In this document: positions 1-10,960 of the stretch, in pieces
How positions within the stretch are numbered: position 1 is the first letter of the stretch
Layout of the letters: each line of letters begins with the position of its first letter
NCBI GenBank assembly: GCA_963693085.1
Contig: OY856413.1
Location: forward strand, 538,922,879 to 538,986,878
Length of the DNA stretch: 64,000 nt
From: Alisma plantago-aquatica
Taxonomy: Eukaryota > Streptophyta > Magnoliopsida > Alismatales > Alismataceae
Direction of reading: 5' to 3'
Notes under the pieces: model-generated
Seen by the model: only the letters and a program-made list of their open reading frames with translations
Databases searched by the model: none
What the model was told of the DNA's origin: nothing
Position numbers and translations under genes: made by a program

Positions 1-160
1 TCAGGAAACACAGTCGTAAACTCTCAGACAACCAACACCGCCTCAAGGCTAGGACCTTTTGCCTTGGTATCCACCACGTGAGCTAAGAATGCCTTACATC
101 CTTGTCGTAGCAACTTTTCTGCCACCATAGATGACACTAGACATGTCGGAAGAATCTTCC
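1..160 (-). pseudogene. gypsy protease-RT linker fragment
   Basis: Read on the minus strand, this stretch encodes a segment containing KLLRQGCKAFLAHVVDTK followed by a short stretch ending VFPD. This is the conserved bridge between protease and reverse transcriptase in Tekay/Del-type elements. A TGA stop replaces what is normally an Arg codon just before the EF..VFPD part, and the frame differs from that of the protease segment at higher coordinates. It runs off the window, so no RT catalytic residues are visible. Confidence 0.7.
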
Positions 161-180
161 TATCTCCTTGGAAGATCCAC

Positions 181-453
181 TTATATATTGTGTCCTGAAA
201 AAGATAAGATACAAGATGGGCACTCCTCTCGAAGCATCAAGGAACCATTAAGAGGGGTTTCTAACAAGAATCTATCCTTCTTACAACTAATAGGTAAATG
301 ATAGTTCTCAAGCATACTATAGGTGATAAAAGAGTGTGTAGCACCCAGGTCAACCAGAATAGATATAAAGCAAGAAGAAGACATATCATAATGAAATAAC
401 TCCATCTGACCTGCCACCACTCGCGGGTTGACCATCACCTCCGGCTGATTCAT
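181..453 (-). pseudogene. retroviral-type aspartic protease fragment (gypsy)
   Basis: The open segment encodes about 90 residues with the motif VDLGATHSFI, the plant gypsy form of the retropepsin active site (D-[ST]-G-A; here DLGA, the common plant variant). The hydrophobic segment before it and the following SYSMLE region fit the protease fold. It is in the same frame as the zinc knuckle (598-804) and the second half of gag (847-1194), with stops between them, so it was once part of one gag-pol polyprotein. It ends at a TAA. The role would have been cleavage of the polyprotein during particle maturation; this copy is dead. Confidence 0.75.
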
Positions 454-597
454 AGCATAGAATTGAGCCGTTGCTTGCTATCCACGTCCTCTGCTTCCTT
501 GAGCAGACGATCCCTCTTGCGATGCTTGACCGTGTCCTCGCCCTCTACTACTACTGGGATGCTATCTATCTGACCCTCGTTGATTCTGCCTTGGCTG

Positions 598-1658
598 CTA
601 TGTCACTTCAACATCTCTATTCGGGCAGTTTGTCTTGAAATGCCCAATCTGACCGCAGATATAGCATGCCCTATCTTCAAACCGTGGCCTAGATGTCCTT
701 GTCACTACCACAGAAGTTGTACTATGTGCCTTTGATGGTGAAAAAACATAACCTCTTCCCTTACTCGGAGACCACTGCGATGGTACACTGGAACCTCTCA
801 TCACAAAAGGTGTTGAAAACCTTGGCTTCTTGAAGCCACCAAACCTCTATCCCTGGAACTGAGCATGCCTCTTCTTAGACATGGATTCTCTTTTCTCCCT
901 CACTGACCGTTCGATCCTCCGGACAGATTCCACAAACGTAGAGAACCGCTCACAGTTCTCTAACGTAGAAGCAGGTGTTGTCAGTTCAGCACTCAGACCT
1001 TTCTCAAAGTGTCTGATCCGCTCTTCATCTGTTGCTGCCATGTGAGGACAAAACCTCAACAGGTCCATGAACTTGGCTTCATACTCGGTGATGTTCATCG
1101 TTCCTTGGCGTAAGCGCTCAAACTGACTAATTTTCTCATCTAGATACGTCTTTGGAAAGTATCTACTGACGAACTCATGCCGGAAAACCTCCAACCGATC
1201 ACCTCACCAGGTCGCTTCTCCTCCTCGATGGTCCACCAGTGACTAGAACTACCCTTCAGAAGGTAGACAACATGGTTTACTTTGTCTGCTTCGAGGATGT
1301 CAAGGATCCAAAAAGCCTTCTCAAGACTTGTCAGCCACAGATCTGCATCCACTGGATTAGCCGTTCCAACATAATTCGAAGCTTTGACTCGGTGAAGCCG
1401 CTCAAAGGTCTTCCCGATACCTGATGTCTCACCATGGGGAGCCTGTGCTCTCGGAGGAGGCACTGGCAATCTTTCTACCATGAGATTCATCGTAGCCATC
1501 ATCTTCCCCATAAGCTGTTGATAGGCAGGGTGTTCAAGAATGGCTGGGTCAGGTTGGGGGACCTCAAGCACTCGATCTTCATGTGCATGCCCTATAGCTC
1601 CATCAACTGATGCAACATCGCTGTTCTCGGTAGCATGTTCTTCATGGTTTCCAGACAT
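598..1658 (-). pseudogene. gypsy gag with CCHC zinc knuckle, frameshifted
   Basis: Three open pieces make one gag. The N-terminal piece (1658 to 1140) is acidic at its start and then has the capsid-like segment with FERLHRVKASNYVGTANP and DADLWL. The second piece (1194 to 847) has EVFRHEFVSRYFP and an SQFERLRQGTMNITEYEAKF segment, the retrotransposon-gag signature. The third (804 to 598) ends with a CYICGQIGHFKTNC knuckle (CX2CX4HX4C), which would bind the RNA genome. The first two pieces overlap in different frames, so there is a frameshift near 1140-1194. Stops separate the second and third. The product would form the virus-like particle core. Confidence 0.8.
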
Positions 1659-1767
1659 CTTGGATTTTCTTCCGCTGAGGGCAAAAGATGATTGTAAGAA
1701 AATATGGAAAACTCATAAGAATAGACACAACCTAGTCCTAAATCCATGTAGACTCAGCGAACCTAGA

Positions 1768-1779
1768 GCTCTGATACCA
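1768..1779 (-). other. primer binding site, tRNA-iMet type
   Basis: On the minus strand the 12 bases read TGGTATCAGAGC, complementary to the 3' end of plant initiator tRNA-Met. It lies a few bases inside the LTR edge at 1784, where minus-strand DNA synthesis would start. Confidence 0.85.
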
Positions 1780-3835
1780 AACTTGTGGCAAAACATCCCA
1801 CAATCACACAGAGAACAAGGTGTTACGCGAAAACGTGCGGAAAACACCATAAACTACAGATTACCAAAAACACGAGTTAATTAAAACCGATTGCAGAACA
1901 CAGATAAACTGAGAAACGATTACATTTAGGTCCTCATCCTGCAAGGAAATTAGGTTATATAAACATGTACAAGATCTTGACATGTGTCCACAGCTTAGGG
2001 GATCAGCTGTCTAGCCATCACCTGAGTTCATCACATGTTATTACATACAGAACGGCCAACATCCGGCGAACAACAAGATATACAAAACATCATCAGCTAT
2101 ACATCGTGAGACAACGTCAAAACGCCCCCAAGGACCTGAGAGTACATGGATGACTCTAAGACTCTACTACAAAACAACCAAAACAGCAACATGTCCATCT
2201 CTTGCCTTCTACTGCTCTTTTTGCTGCTCGGCCGCAACTCTGCGACTGCCACCATGTCTAGCTCGAACACCTAAAAAGGTTATAAACCAGCAGGGTGAGA
2301 CACATAGTCCCAATGAGAAACATAACTCCCTGCCGAAACCATAAAACCAAAGGAAGATGAAAGCAATAACAACAGATAACTGATAAAAGGTATAACAAGA
2401 GAAGTTTATAAAGTAAAGCTATTCATACCATCAAGCTTACTAGAAAGTACAGAAGGCATATACCCAAGTATTTCTTTATGGAACATGATTAACAAGATAA
2501 GATTTATAAGATCTTACCACGTAACATAAGGGACGTATAAGTAACTGCAAGTATAACAAGATTAACTACACAAGCAAGGCCTCAACCAATGTTCCGTGTT
2601 TTGCCTTAAGCGATAAATACTATTCGGCTGGATTATGTATTATTATGCCCCTGAGGAAGTGAGCCGTACCGCTCAAATCCAACCGAAAGCTGCGAAACCC
2701 AGAGCCGGTGCCATACAAGGTCAATGGAAGAGCTGGACTCCACGACCTCCCACCTCGTGGTCAGTGCACGAGTACAACACAAGCAGGACCACAGTCTCAT
2801 GCTTAAGTGGCCTCAGTCATAGGGTCAGCTCCCATAGGCTACCCTCTGCCTAGCCCGCCTCGGTACAGGTCTCGGCGCTAGTGAAACTAATCCATGAGCC
2901 TGTTCACCGTGCTCTGAGACATGAACACATTCATGCTCCCATATCACATATCTGAGCCATGGGCCTGTTCACCATGCTCTATACATATCCCGAGTCTGCA
3001 ACCATAGTTGCACTCGAATCCTCACTATTTTAGGCTAGGAGAAACCTCACATATTCAACAATATGTGCTCCGGGTTAATCCGCAGGAGAACCTGTTTCAC
3101 CATCACCAGCTCCTGATGATGATGGATCTATGTCCAGGGCAAACTACATGATATGTTCCACTTTTATTAGTTAGTATATTTTAAGTGGATTATTGAGGCA
3201 ACCAAGTTGTAACACATGCATAACATAAAGTTACATTATTGTTACCACCATCACAATATTTTGGGATCTCAATCCCTCATTACAAGAAACCTCTGTCTCA
3301 TAGGGCATTCTCATTTCCTGGGATAACAATCACAGATCATCATCAGAGGATAACACCTCAATCTTAGGCACTTTAGCCATATCAGGTCCTCAGACCAAAA
3401 CACATCATGCATGTTATCTCATCATCAAGAGTAACCATCAAAGTAGTGTTACTCAAACATATATACCTCATAGCCCTTTTTCCTGGCTATGCATCTGTAT
3501 GGAACACCTGCATGGTTAGTATGCACGATCATCATGTATTAACAGAAGAATCGACATAGGGAAACATTGATGATTATAGGCTTTATCATTCATGTCTCAA
3601 CCTGTGATCATAGGCATAGGTCATAACATCATGCAAGGCATCTTATATACTTATTATTTACTCAAAATTCTATCCATAATTCAAGATGATCATAACCATA
3701 TGAAATGTCATGTCAAGGTACATAGGTGTGATCAACCATATTAATTTCCTTACTACCATTAAGCATATCAAGGGTCACCATCATAAACAAAATGTGATAG
3801 CAAGAAACAAGAGCTTGGCATATCGGTTTCCTAGA

Positions 3836-4695
3836 AGTGCCCACTACCCTCACCAAAAGGTATGACGGGTAGGGCACCCTCACCAAAGGTAGTATCGGGT
3901 AGGGGACTCTCCCATATGTCACCCAACACTACAACCACCTAACGGCCAAGCAACCGCTCTACATATCGGCCAAGCACTCAGCAGGGTATCGACTACTACA
4001 TGTATCAGTCAATAAGGAACCAAACCATCTCGAGCACTCATGTGTATTGTGCAACGCGTGCCGTGCACCTCTGTGTCGTACAACGCTGTGTCATGCATCA
4101 CATGCATATCGGGCAACCAAAGCGTAACAACCATCAGCATAACGTGCAGCTCGGCCAGAGGGATATCATGCAACGATGCGTGTGCGCAAGGTGTATATCG
4201 GCCTCAAAGCCTAGCGTGCAGCTCCTCTACTAAACAGGTCACACAACGGTGCATCTTGCCCTAAAACTATATCATGCAACCAGTATCGGGCATCCATGTG
4301 CGATGGCACGTCGGGCAACAGGAGTAAAATCTAGGGTTACTATCGGTCATCGCCACAATGCCAGAACGCCCAGCCCAAGCTAGCCACTGAGCTCCCTATC
4401 GTCCAGGGTGCAACGGGTACTAGGCTATCATCTCAAGGTTAAGTGCATCGGGCAACACAATAGGGAACAACGCCCAAAGGTGCAACTCAGCCTGACGTTC
4501 TTCCAACCTAGCCATGACCTATCGGCCAACACTCAAGGCAACAACTGAGGTATAACGCCCGACACACGAAGGTCAGCAACCAGGAGCAGCGCCCGACACA
4601 GCCACAACATGCGTCGTCCAAGGCTCAAGATCAAGAGGGGATATCGGGCAACACCAACCCCAAGGCCATATCGGCCAAGATGCAACCCGACAGGG
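3836..4695. repeat. interspersed TATCGG(C/G)CAA motif cluster in LTR
   Basis: Short motifs of the form TATCGGCCAA, TATCGGGCAAC or close variants recur about ten times in this segment (for example near 3964, 4107, 4447, 4520, 4639 and 4668). A doubled block CCCTCACCAAA..GGTA..GGGTAGGG lies near 3850-3905. Spacing is irregular, so this is not a clean tandem array. Confidence 0.55.
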
Positions 4696-4745
4696 TCACC
4701 ACCGACCTCAAGCACAAGGGCACCAAAACCCTAACGGATCAAGAA

Positions 4746-5012
4746 GATGACTCACCTCTCAACTATCAAGAGAGAGGGGTTTTGCCAAGCTTCTTAACAC
4801 CAATCGGGAAACACAAGGTTCAACCACAACCAAGGTCTACAACCACTACAAAGCTCACCTCTAGAATCCATGGTGAGAGAAGGGTGTTGCTCAAGCAACT
4901 AGAATACAAGCTCACCTCTCAACTCAAATGAGAGAGGAGTATTGCTCTTATTTTCCAAGCTCACTTCTCAAGACCAAGGAGGGAGAGGGGTGTTGCTCAA
5001 CAAGAAACCCTA
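4746..5012. repeat. degenerate tandem repeat of about 50 bp in LTR
   Basis: Units starting CAAGCTCACCTCT and ending GAGAGAGGGGTGTTGCTCAA occur head to tail at about 4853, 4909 and 4958, with an earlier diverged copy at about 4746. The units differ by substitutions and small indels. Confidence 0.65.
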
Positions 5013-5354
5013 GAACACAGTTCGGCCAACAAGAAGAATCTAAGCAAGAAACCAAACTAGCAACATACATAGCCAATCATAAGAAACATACAAACAAGAA
5101 CATAGAATATGGTAATGTAGTTAGGGTTAGGAGTTATGTAACCCGCCTTAAGCAAGCTCCAAGCTCCTAGCTCCAAGCTCCAAGTACCACCACAAGAAGG
5201 AGAGCAAGGCACTCTAGGGATAGGCCACCACTAGAGGAAGAAGGAGACTCCAAGGCAAGGATCGACCACCAAGCTTGCAAAAGAAGAGGGTGTCGTGCAC
5301 CAAGGGAGAGGGAGACTAAGGAACTAAAGGGATCCTTAGTAAGAGAAAGGAAAC

Positions 5355-5364
5355 ACATATATAG
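5355..5364 (-). promoter_or_regulatory. candidate TATA box of the long LTR
   Basis: On the minus strand the sequence reads CTATATATGT, about 620 bases into the LTR from its 5' end. Transcription from here would run toward the gag gene. No other equally good TATA-like site was noted in the first kilobase. Confidence 0.45.
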
Positions 5365-5554
5365 AAGAGGATGGAGGAGAAACCAAGGAAAGACAAGGCA
5401 AGGTGTCGCCCACCTAGGGACACTTGTCCATGGGTAATGTCACCACTCTAGCATGTCCTAAACACATGTCCAAGGCCATTACCTCATGCAAGCATCAAGC
5501 TCCAAGTGTCCACTAGTGGTGACACAAACGAGGTCAAAGAGGGTCAAAGGATCC

Positions 5555-5690
5555 ATGGGTGACACACCTCCACACCATGGCCGACACACCCACACCATGG
5601 CCGACACACACCCTGTGGACGACACACCTCAGGCCGACACAAGCCCATGCCCGACACAAGGCAGACTTTCCCGACACAAGGTCCAAAGAG
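5555..5690. repeat. CCGACACA-type short tandem repeats
   Basis: GACACACC/CCGACACA words repeat about nine times, including two adjacent copies of CACACCATGGCCGACACAC near 5570-5607. The array lies in the upstream part of the long LTR. Confidence 0.6.
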
Positions 5691-5985
5691 GCAAAGGCAA
5701 CACATTACAAGGCCCAACAAGCTCAACCAAGCCCAAAGGAACTCAAGCAATGAGCCCAACCCTTCCTCTCAACACTAGAGGAAGCAAGGAGAGGGAGGAA
5801 CACCTCACAAGGTGACAAACTTGCCCACAAACCCTAAACTTGGGTATATTGCAAGTAGCACCTCCAACTCTCAACAAAGTACAAGAAAACCTTAATCACC
5901 ACTAAAGGTGATTAGCAAGCAACTAAGCATCAGGGTTAAGAAAAGAAGATAGGAAAAACCCAAAATGGAGGTCAGGGTCCTTACA

Positions 5986-7402
5986 GTGTGCTAAGGGGAG
6001 AACCTCATTACATTCACCATTCACATTTATTTCATGCTCCCCTCATTTTATCACCATCTACCTAGGAAGAAAAATCACATTTCTTATAAATCTTCTACCA
6101 TTGTGAAAAGTTTAGAGGGTAGATTCATGAAACTCTACCACCACTACAAGATATCTCCTATTCATCCTTGTTGCAAAATTTAAATATGCAAATCAAAATC
6201 CTATATCAATTCATTCATGCCATGTCATTTTTCAAGAACAAATTGTGAGACCTTGGATCTGGCTTTCCTATAATGACATCTAGTTGATCTTAATTGCATG
6301 ATATATGTGATTCATTACAGAACTGTTCTGATTAACATATATATTGAAAATTCATCTAGCATTATAATACAGATATATATTCCAAATTATGAACGGAACT
6401 TATTTTCAATTTTTGGTTGAATAAAATTTGGGTCTTGTAGATTAAAGAAATATATTTTACTATTTACACTAATAGATCAAATCAATAGAAATTGGATCGA
6501 CATCTAGTCTCAAAGTTGGTTGGGACATTTTGATCATTATGGGTGGATTGAAGTTTGAAATGTTAGAGAACATTGATTGCTCTATGCGCTAGATGCATTT
6601 AGGTTTATTGGGATGCTTCAATTTCTCCATGTGATCGATGCATTCCTTAGATTCATCTCATGTGGCTACTTCGATCTGAATGGGGCCAGGAGGTAGGTTG
6701 ATGCGAGTTGGGGACATTCGATGCATATTATGGGAAGTTAAAGAAGGTGTTGTGACTAAAATTTTAGGATTGATGTGGTTGATGGGAGGACTCAAAGTGG
6801 CTTGTTTTTTAGGATTCTTCAACTTCCTAGTACATGTATAATGGAAATCACAACTCTAGCCTTATTTAGCTCGAATACATGTAATTTTCTTTCATTCTTC
6901 TCATCATTTTGTTTTTTACTCTCCCCTTTTACATTCATGGACAAAGTTCTTTTCCATCTATGATAAAACTAGATTCTCTTCCTATAAATTATCTTCTTTT
7001 CTCCTTCATTGGACTAGTTGGATATAGTATTTGATTGGTTATTATTTTTCTGAGCAACTAGTTGTTCTTGGGAGGTAGGTTCGGTTATGGATTGTTAAAT
7101 ATCATGCTCTTCACTCAACGCAGGTGATTTAGTCTCTTTTCATATTTTAAAATGCATTTTGTATGTTTAATTACTAAATCTCACTAATTACTTGTTAGAT
7201 GACATTATGAAGGCATTTTTTATGATTGTTGGCTAATTATGGGAATTTTGCAAGTAACACCCACCTTTTTGGTTCTTGTTGTCCTAAAATAATAAAGCAC
7301 AACTTTTGTACTTCTACATAATCAAATCCTCTAACATTTACATGCAAATTGCCAATGCATGCCCCTTATCACTACTTTTAGCATATGATGAAATTTTGTG
7401 GT
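5986..7402. other. AT-rich stretch without recognisable feature
   Basis: No conserved coding segment, LTR edge or RNA gene was recognised between the long LTR and the family A copia element. The only notable open frame (about 62 codons near 6775) resembles nothing I know. Confidence 0.5.
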
Positions 7403-7407
7403 GAAAC

Positions 7408-9576
7408 AGTAGGAAAATACGACATCAGATAGGTAACAGAAACAAAAATTTTACTGACATATTTCCCATTAACTATCATATTGCGTCAATAACTATGCAA
7501 TGGGAAGAATGGTTTCACAAAGATATACCTGATCTTGGAGCAAGTCCAGTGATAATCCTCATCGATGTAGATGTGCACTTTATCTCGGACGGTGGTTGTG
7601 CATCTCTCGGTCATACTAGGACTCGTGTGACTACTCCATGGATACTAGACTCGACAACTATTGTAGCGGCTCCTCAAATCTCACCACGGACTAGAGTTGA
7701 CATTACCCTCCTAATAGTAGCCAAAGGACTCCTGCCTCTAGAGTAGTACACACAGACCAACTAGAACTTATGTCATACTACATGAACGGATAGGAAGGAG
7801 TTTTCTCTCCTATTGGTGTACTAGTCACAAACATGCTCTCCCACGACAATGATCCTCAGTTGTTTCTCTCATGTCTCTATCCATCCCTAATTAGGTAGGA
7901 CTTGCTTGGGCTCTCATGGTTACTACAACCAGAGAGGACAACAATTGTCAGAGCAACTGATTCTCAATTGTCTATGTAGTAGTTGTAATACGGGAATCCC
8001 CCAACACCCCTCTATATATAGGAGGGGTTAGGGTCTAGGTTTCCAATCCCCAGCTAATGCGGGACTAAAGCAAGAGTAGAAAGGACTGAAACATCTTGAA
8101 TTTTCATAACAATTCTAGAAGTTTCACAACCTACATGCGTCGAAATAGTCATCTCGCCCAACAAGATGGCCATCTCACATGCGAGATGGTCATTTTTCCT
8201 AGAAAAATGGTCATTTCGCATCTTCCAATTCTGCACATATGTTGATAATTCAATTCCAATTAGTACTCAACTTGACGTCAACACCAATCCTTTGTGCAAT
8301 TGAATTGGACCCCCAAATGGGCGTCTGGTGTAAATGAGATGGGTGTATCATACCATCCCAGATAGCCATCTCACATAGGTGAAATGGGAATCTTACAACC
8401 CAGGTCAAACAAAATTCCAACCAATGTACAATACAATCAACCTGACACTCCAAACAACATTCTCAACACTTGAATTAGTCGTTTGGTAATCTAGTCAGTT
8501 GATCTGTTGTGTGAATTGAAATAGAATTCAATTGTCATTTTAGATCAAACTCCTATTCTAGATGAGTACCTATGTGTGTGACCCTATAGGTCCCATATCA
8601 AGTTGGCAGTGAATGTCCATAACTAGGTTATGACATCAAAAGCAATGAGTGATGCCTAGTCACACATCATTGCTACCCAAGTGAAATGGAAAGTTGTGAA
8701 GAAACTTTAACCCATAATCTGTGTATGGTGTTACATTGTTTGTATAGTTCCATTGTCACAGATATTCAGATTGAACTAGAGGCATGAAGCAGTCATCCTC
8801 ATAAGTATTCAATCTTGTTCCTTGAACTAGAGCAGACCACATGTGATATATATAAGCTCAATATCACATATTGACTCACATGCGTATGGCCATACTTTTC
8901 TTAGTCTCACTAATCAAGAGGCGTTGAATATCATACTCTTGTCAAAGGGACAAATCCCATATCTATCACTCGTAGTCAATCCCCATGTGTCAAAGTCACC
9001 CAATCATCATCTTTATAACAACCCATGTTTTAGGACTATGTTTGATGATGTCAAAATGTACCCAATGACATGTGATGAGTATAGTGATTTCAGGTCTAAG
9101 AACTACAACACCACCATCAATGTGAGACCTGACTATGACTTCCATGAAGATGACTTCCACGTGTTAGTGTCATACGTGGGTGTGTCCAATACATTATTCT
9201 CTAACATGTATCTGTGTGCTTGGTTTGATATTGCCATATCATGACTAATGAGATTTAGTCATCAAACAACTCACACTCTGATCTTACATGTTATTGTTGC
9301 TTATCAATCTTCCATAATAACAATCTATCTTAGACATAATGAGAATATGCATATGTACTCTTAACATATGTATGATCTCATCCACAAGGTTAGTAACTTG
9401 AACACATACGTCATTGAGTAAAATGATTCCTTAGACATTTATAGTGTTCCATCATTATCTCATAACTGAATGGGACATTATAATTGGAAGTTTTCCTTTT
9501 ACGATTAATCAAGTCATTTACATGTTATGCCATTACCATCATCAAATGATTGGCTCTCTAGGAATACATACTAACA
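7408..9576 (-). repeat. 3' LTR of copia family A, full length (2169 bp)
   Basis: On the minus strand it starts TGTTAGTATGTATTCC at 9576 and ends near CCTACT at 7408. It aligns along its length with the LTRs at 15301-16494, 57514-59517 and 60319-62485. It keeps about 970 bases (roughly 7575-8550) that the 5' LTR of the same element lacks, including the TATA box. The interval near 8150-8220 has repeated GATGGCCATCTC/GAGATGGTCAT words that form an inverted pair. Confidence 0.85.
8011..8022 (-). promoter_or_regulatory. TATA box in family A LTR
   Basis: On the minus strand CCTATATATAGA lies about 1560 bases into the LTR. The other two full-length LTRs of the family have a TATA-like site at the equivalent distance (59003 and 61925), so position and sequence are both conserved. 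Confidence 0.7.
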
Positions 9577-9592
9577 AACTCTCACTTGCACT
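9577..9592 (-). other. polypurine tract of family A element
   Basis: On the minus strand AAGTGCAAGTGAGAGT immediately precedes the 3' LTR. This is the usual place and composition of the primer for plus-strand DNA synthesis. Confidence 0.7.
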
Positions 9593-10147
9593 TAGAGACA
9601 ATCACCCACATATCTCATCTCGAGTGACCTAACATGAGCATCATGCTTCTGCTGCGTAAGTGATTTTATAGTGGGTTTAGCAACATTTTCTTTGAGTTAG
9701 TATATTGCAATTTTCACATCTCTTCCCTGTGCGACTACTCATATCAGATGGAAGTATTGTAGTTTGCTATCTGAGATTCCCAGTCTAACTAGGTACTCAA
9801 TTATTGTCATAGTATCTCTACTCTGTCATCAATGGTTTGGAACCTTGTACAAGTTCACCCATATGAACTTGTTGATTGATATAATATCCTCTGTTGTTCT
9901 CATGACATTGAGATACTTGACTTCTTTTGTAGATTTGAATATCTGCCATTAGATCAGAACCCTTTCTAGCTTAAAGTTCTCATTTAATGTCAAACATAGA
10001 TTGCAGTTATTTTTTGTCAGATTGGAATCTTGCATCGATGTAACTCTTTACACCCAACTCTTCCATATTACCATCAATAACGAACCAATCCTTTAAGAGC
10101 TTCACAAGAACCTAAGAATGTTCTTTATGGTAGTTCAGTGACTCTCA

Positions 10148-10960
10148 CTAGTATCTGACGTATATCCTCTCATTATGTCCAATACATATGAGATTGCTAG
10201 GCATGTTTATATATGTCTTGTCATCATGTCCAATACATATGAGATGACTAGATATCCTCTCGTCATGAACAATACATACGAGATCACTAGATATCTTCTT
10301 ATCATGTCCAATACATATAAGATAACATGATAAGTACATAACATTCCATTCAAGATAGATCCAATTGTGAATGCATATGCCATCTATCCTTGTGTTCCTA
10401 TTCTTCACAAGAATTGGGACACTTGGATCCTGAGAGACTAACTCCATGTATTGTGGACATGTTTTCTCTCGTTGAGTCCTGCATGTTGAACCCTTCAACA
10501 TTTTTCCAATGTATGTGCTCTTACATAGGTCAAGAAGCTTTCCGATTCTATCTCTATAGACCTCATTCCCTATCTCATAGGATGCTTTGCCTAAACCCTT
10601 CATATAGAAGGTACATTCCTTGCATTTCTTTTTTATATTTATAGGATAAGGACGTCATTCCCATCTTAATGTGGAATATTAATATGCTCCCACTAAATCT
10701 TGTGTAATCGCAGATTTCATCTTCATTCTGACTCAAGTCAAACCCTTTAACTGTCTTGTCAAATAGAAGATTCCCACTCTAAGATGCTTGCTTCAATCCA
10801 AAGATTGACCTATGTAGCTTATAGACTTTATTTGCATTAATGGATTTATAAAACCTTTAGGTTGTATGACGTACACATCCTAATGATTATTCCAATTAAG
10901 GAATGTGGTTTTAACATCCATATGACAAATCGTACAGTCATATTAAGCTGCAACAACAAG
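10148..10960 (-). pseudogene. copia reverse transcriptase fragments
   Basis: Three RT blocks are legible on the minus strand, in the right order: MDVKTTFLN at about 10885-10922, where family members have MDVKTAFLNG; KVYKLHRSIFGLKQAS at about 10777-10836; and, in the frame starting at 10603, KGLGKASYEIGNEVYRDR followed by KSTYIGKMLKG, matching the family segment after the YVDD box. Stops and frame changes separate the blocks, and the YVDD box itself was not found. The enzyme would have copied the element RNA into DNA. Confidence 0.75.
10160..10325 (-). repeat. 39-bp tandem repeat inside the dead RT reading frame
   Basis: About four units of the type CATGTCCAATACATATGAGA recur with a main period near 39 bp. 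Because 39 is a multiple of three, the open frame across it shows a 13-residue repeat built on LICIGHDxxISS. This is absent from normal copia pol, so the array expanded after or during decay. Confidence 0.65.

Larger units (their letters stand above)
1..5985 (-). mobile_element. Tekay/Del-like Ty3/gypsy retrotransposon, 5' part
   Basis: The minus strand carries, in order, a long LTR, a tRNA-iMet primer site, gag with a zinc knuckle, an aspartic protease and the linker leading into reverse transcriptase. That is the order of a Ty3/gypsy element, and the linker sequence is of the kind found in Tekay/Del chromoviruses. The rest of pol and the 3' LTR lie to the left of the window, so target duplications cannot be tested. 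Stops and at least two frameshifts show it is decayed. The clade assignment is from remembered motif similarity and is moderately sure. Confidence 0.8.
1784..5985 (-). repeat. 5' LTR of the Tekay/Del-like element (about 4.2 kb)
   Basis: On the minus strand the segment opens with TGTAAGGACCCTGACC at 5985 and closes with TTTTGCCACA at 1784, giving TG...CA ends, five bases from the primer site. No second copy is in the window, so the outer edge rests on the terminal motif alone. A length of 4.2 kb is long but within what is known for Del/Tekay elements. A nested insertion inside the LTR is an alternative I cannot exclude. It contains several local repeat arrays and a TATA box. Confidence 0.65.

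Noticed and set aside
8843..9244. 133-codon open frame on the plus strand
   Set aside because: It lies antisense inside the family A LTR. Counterparts in the other LTR copies are broken, and no protein similarity is recognised.
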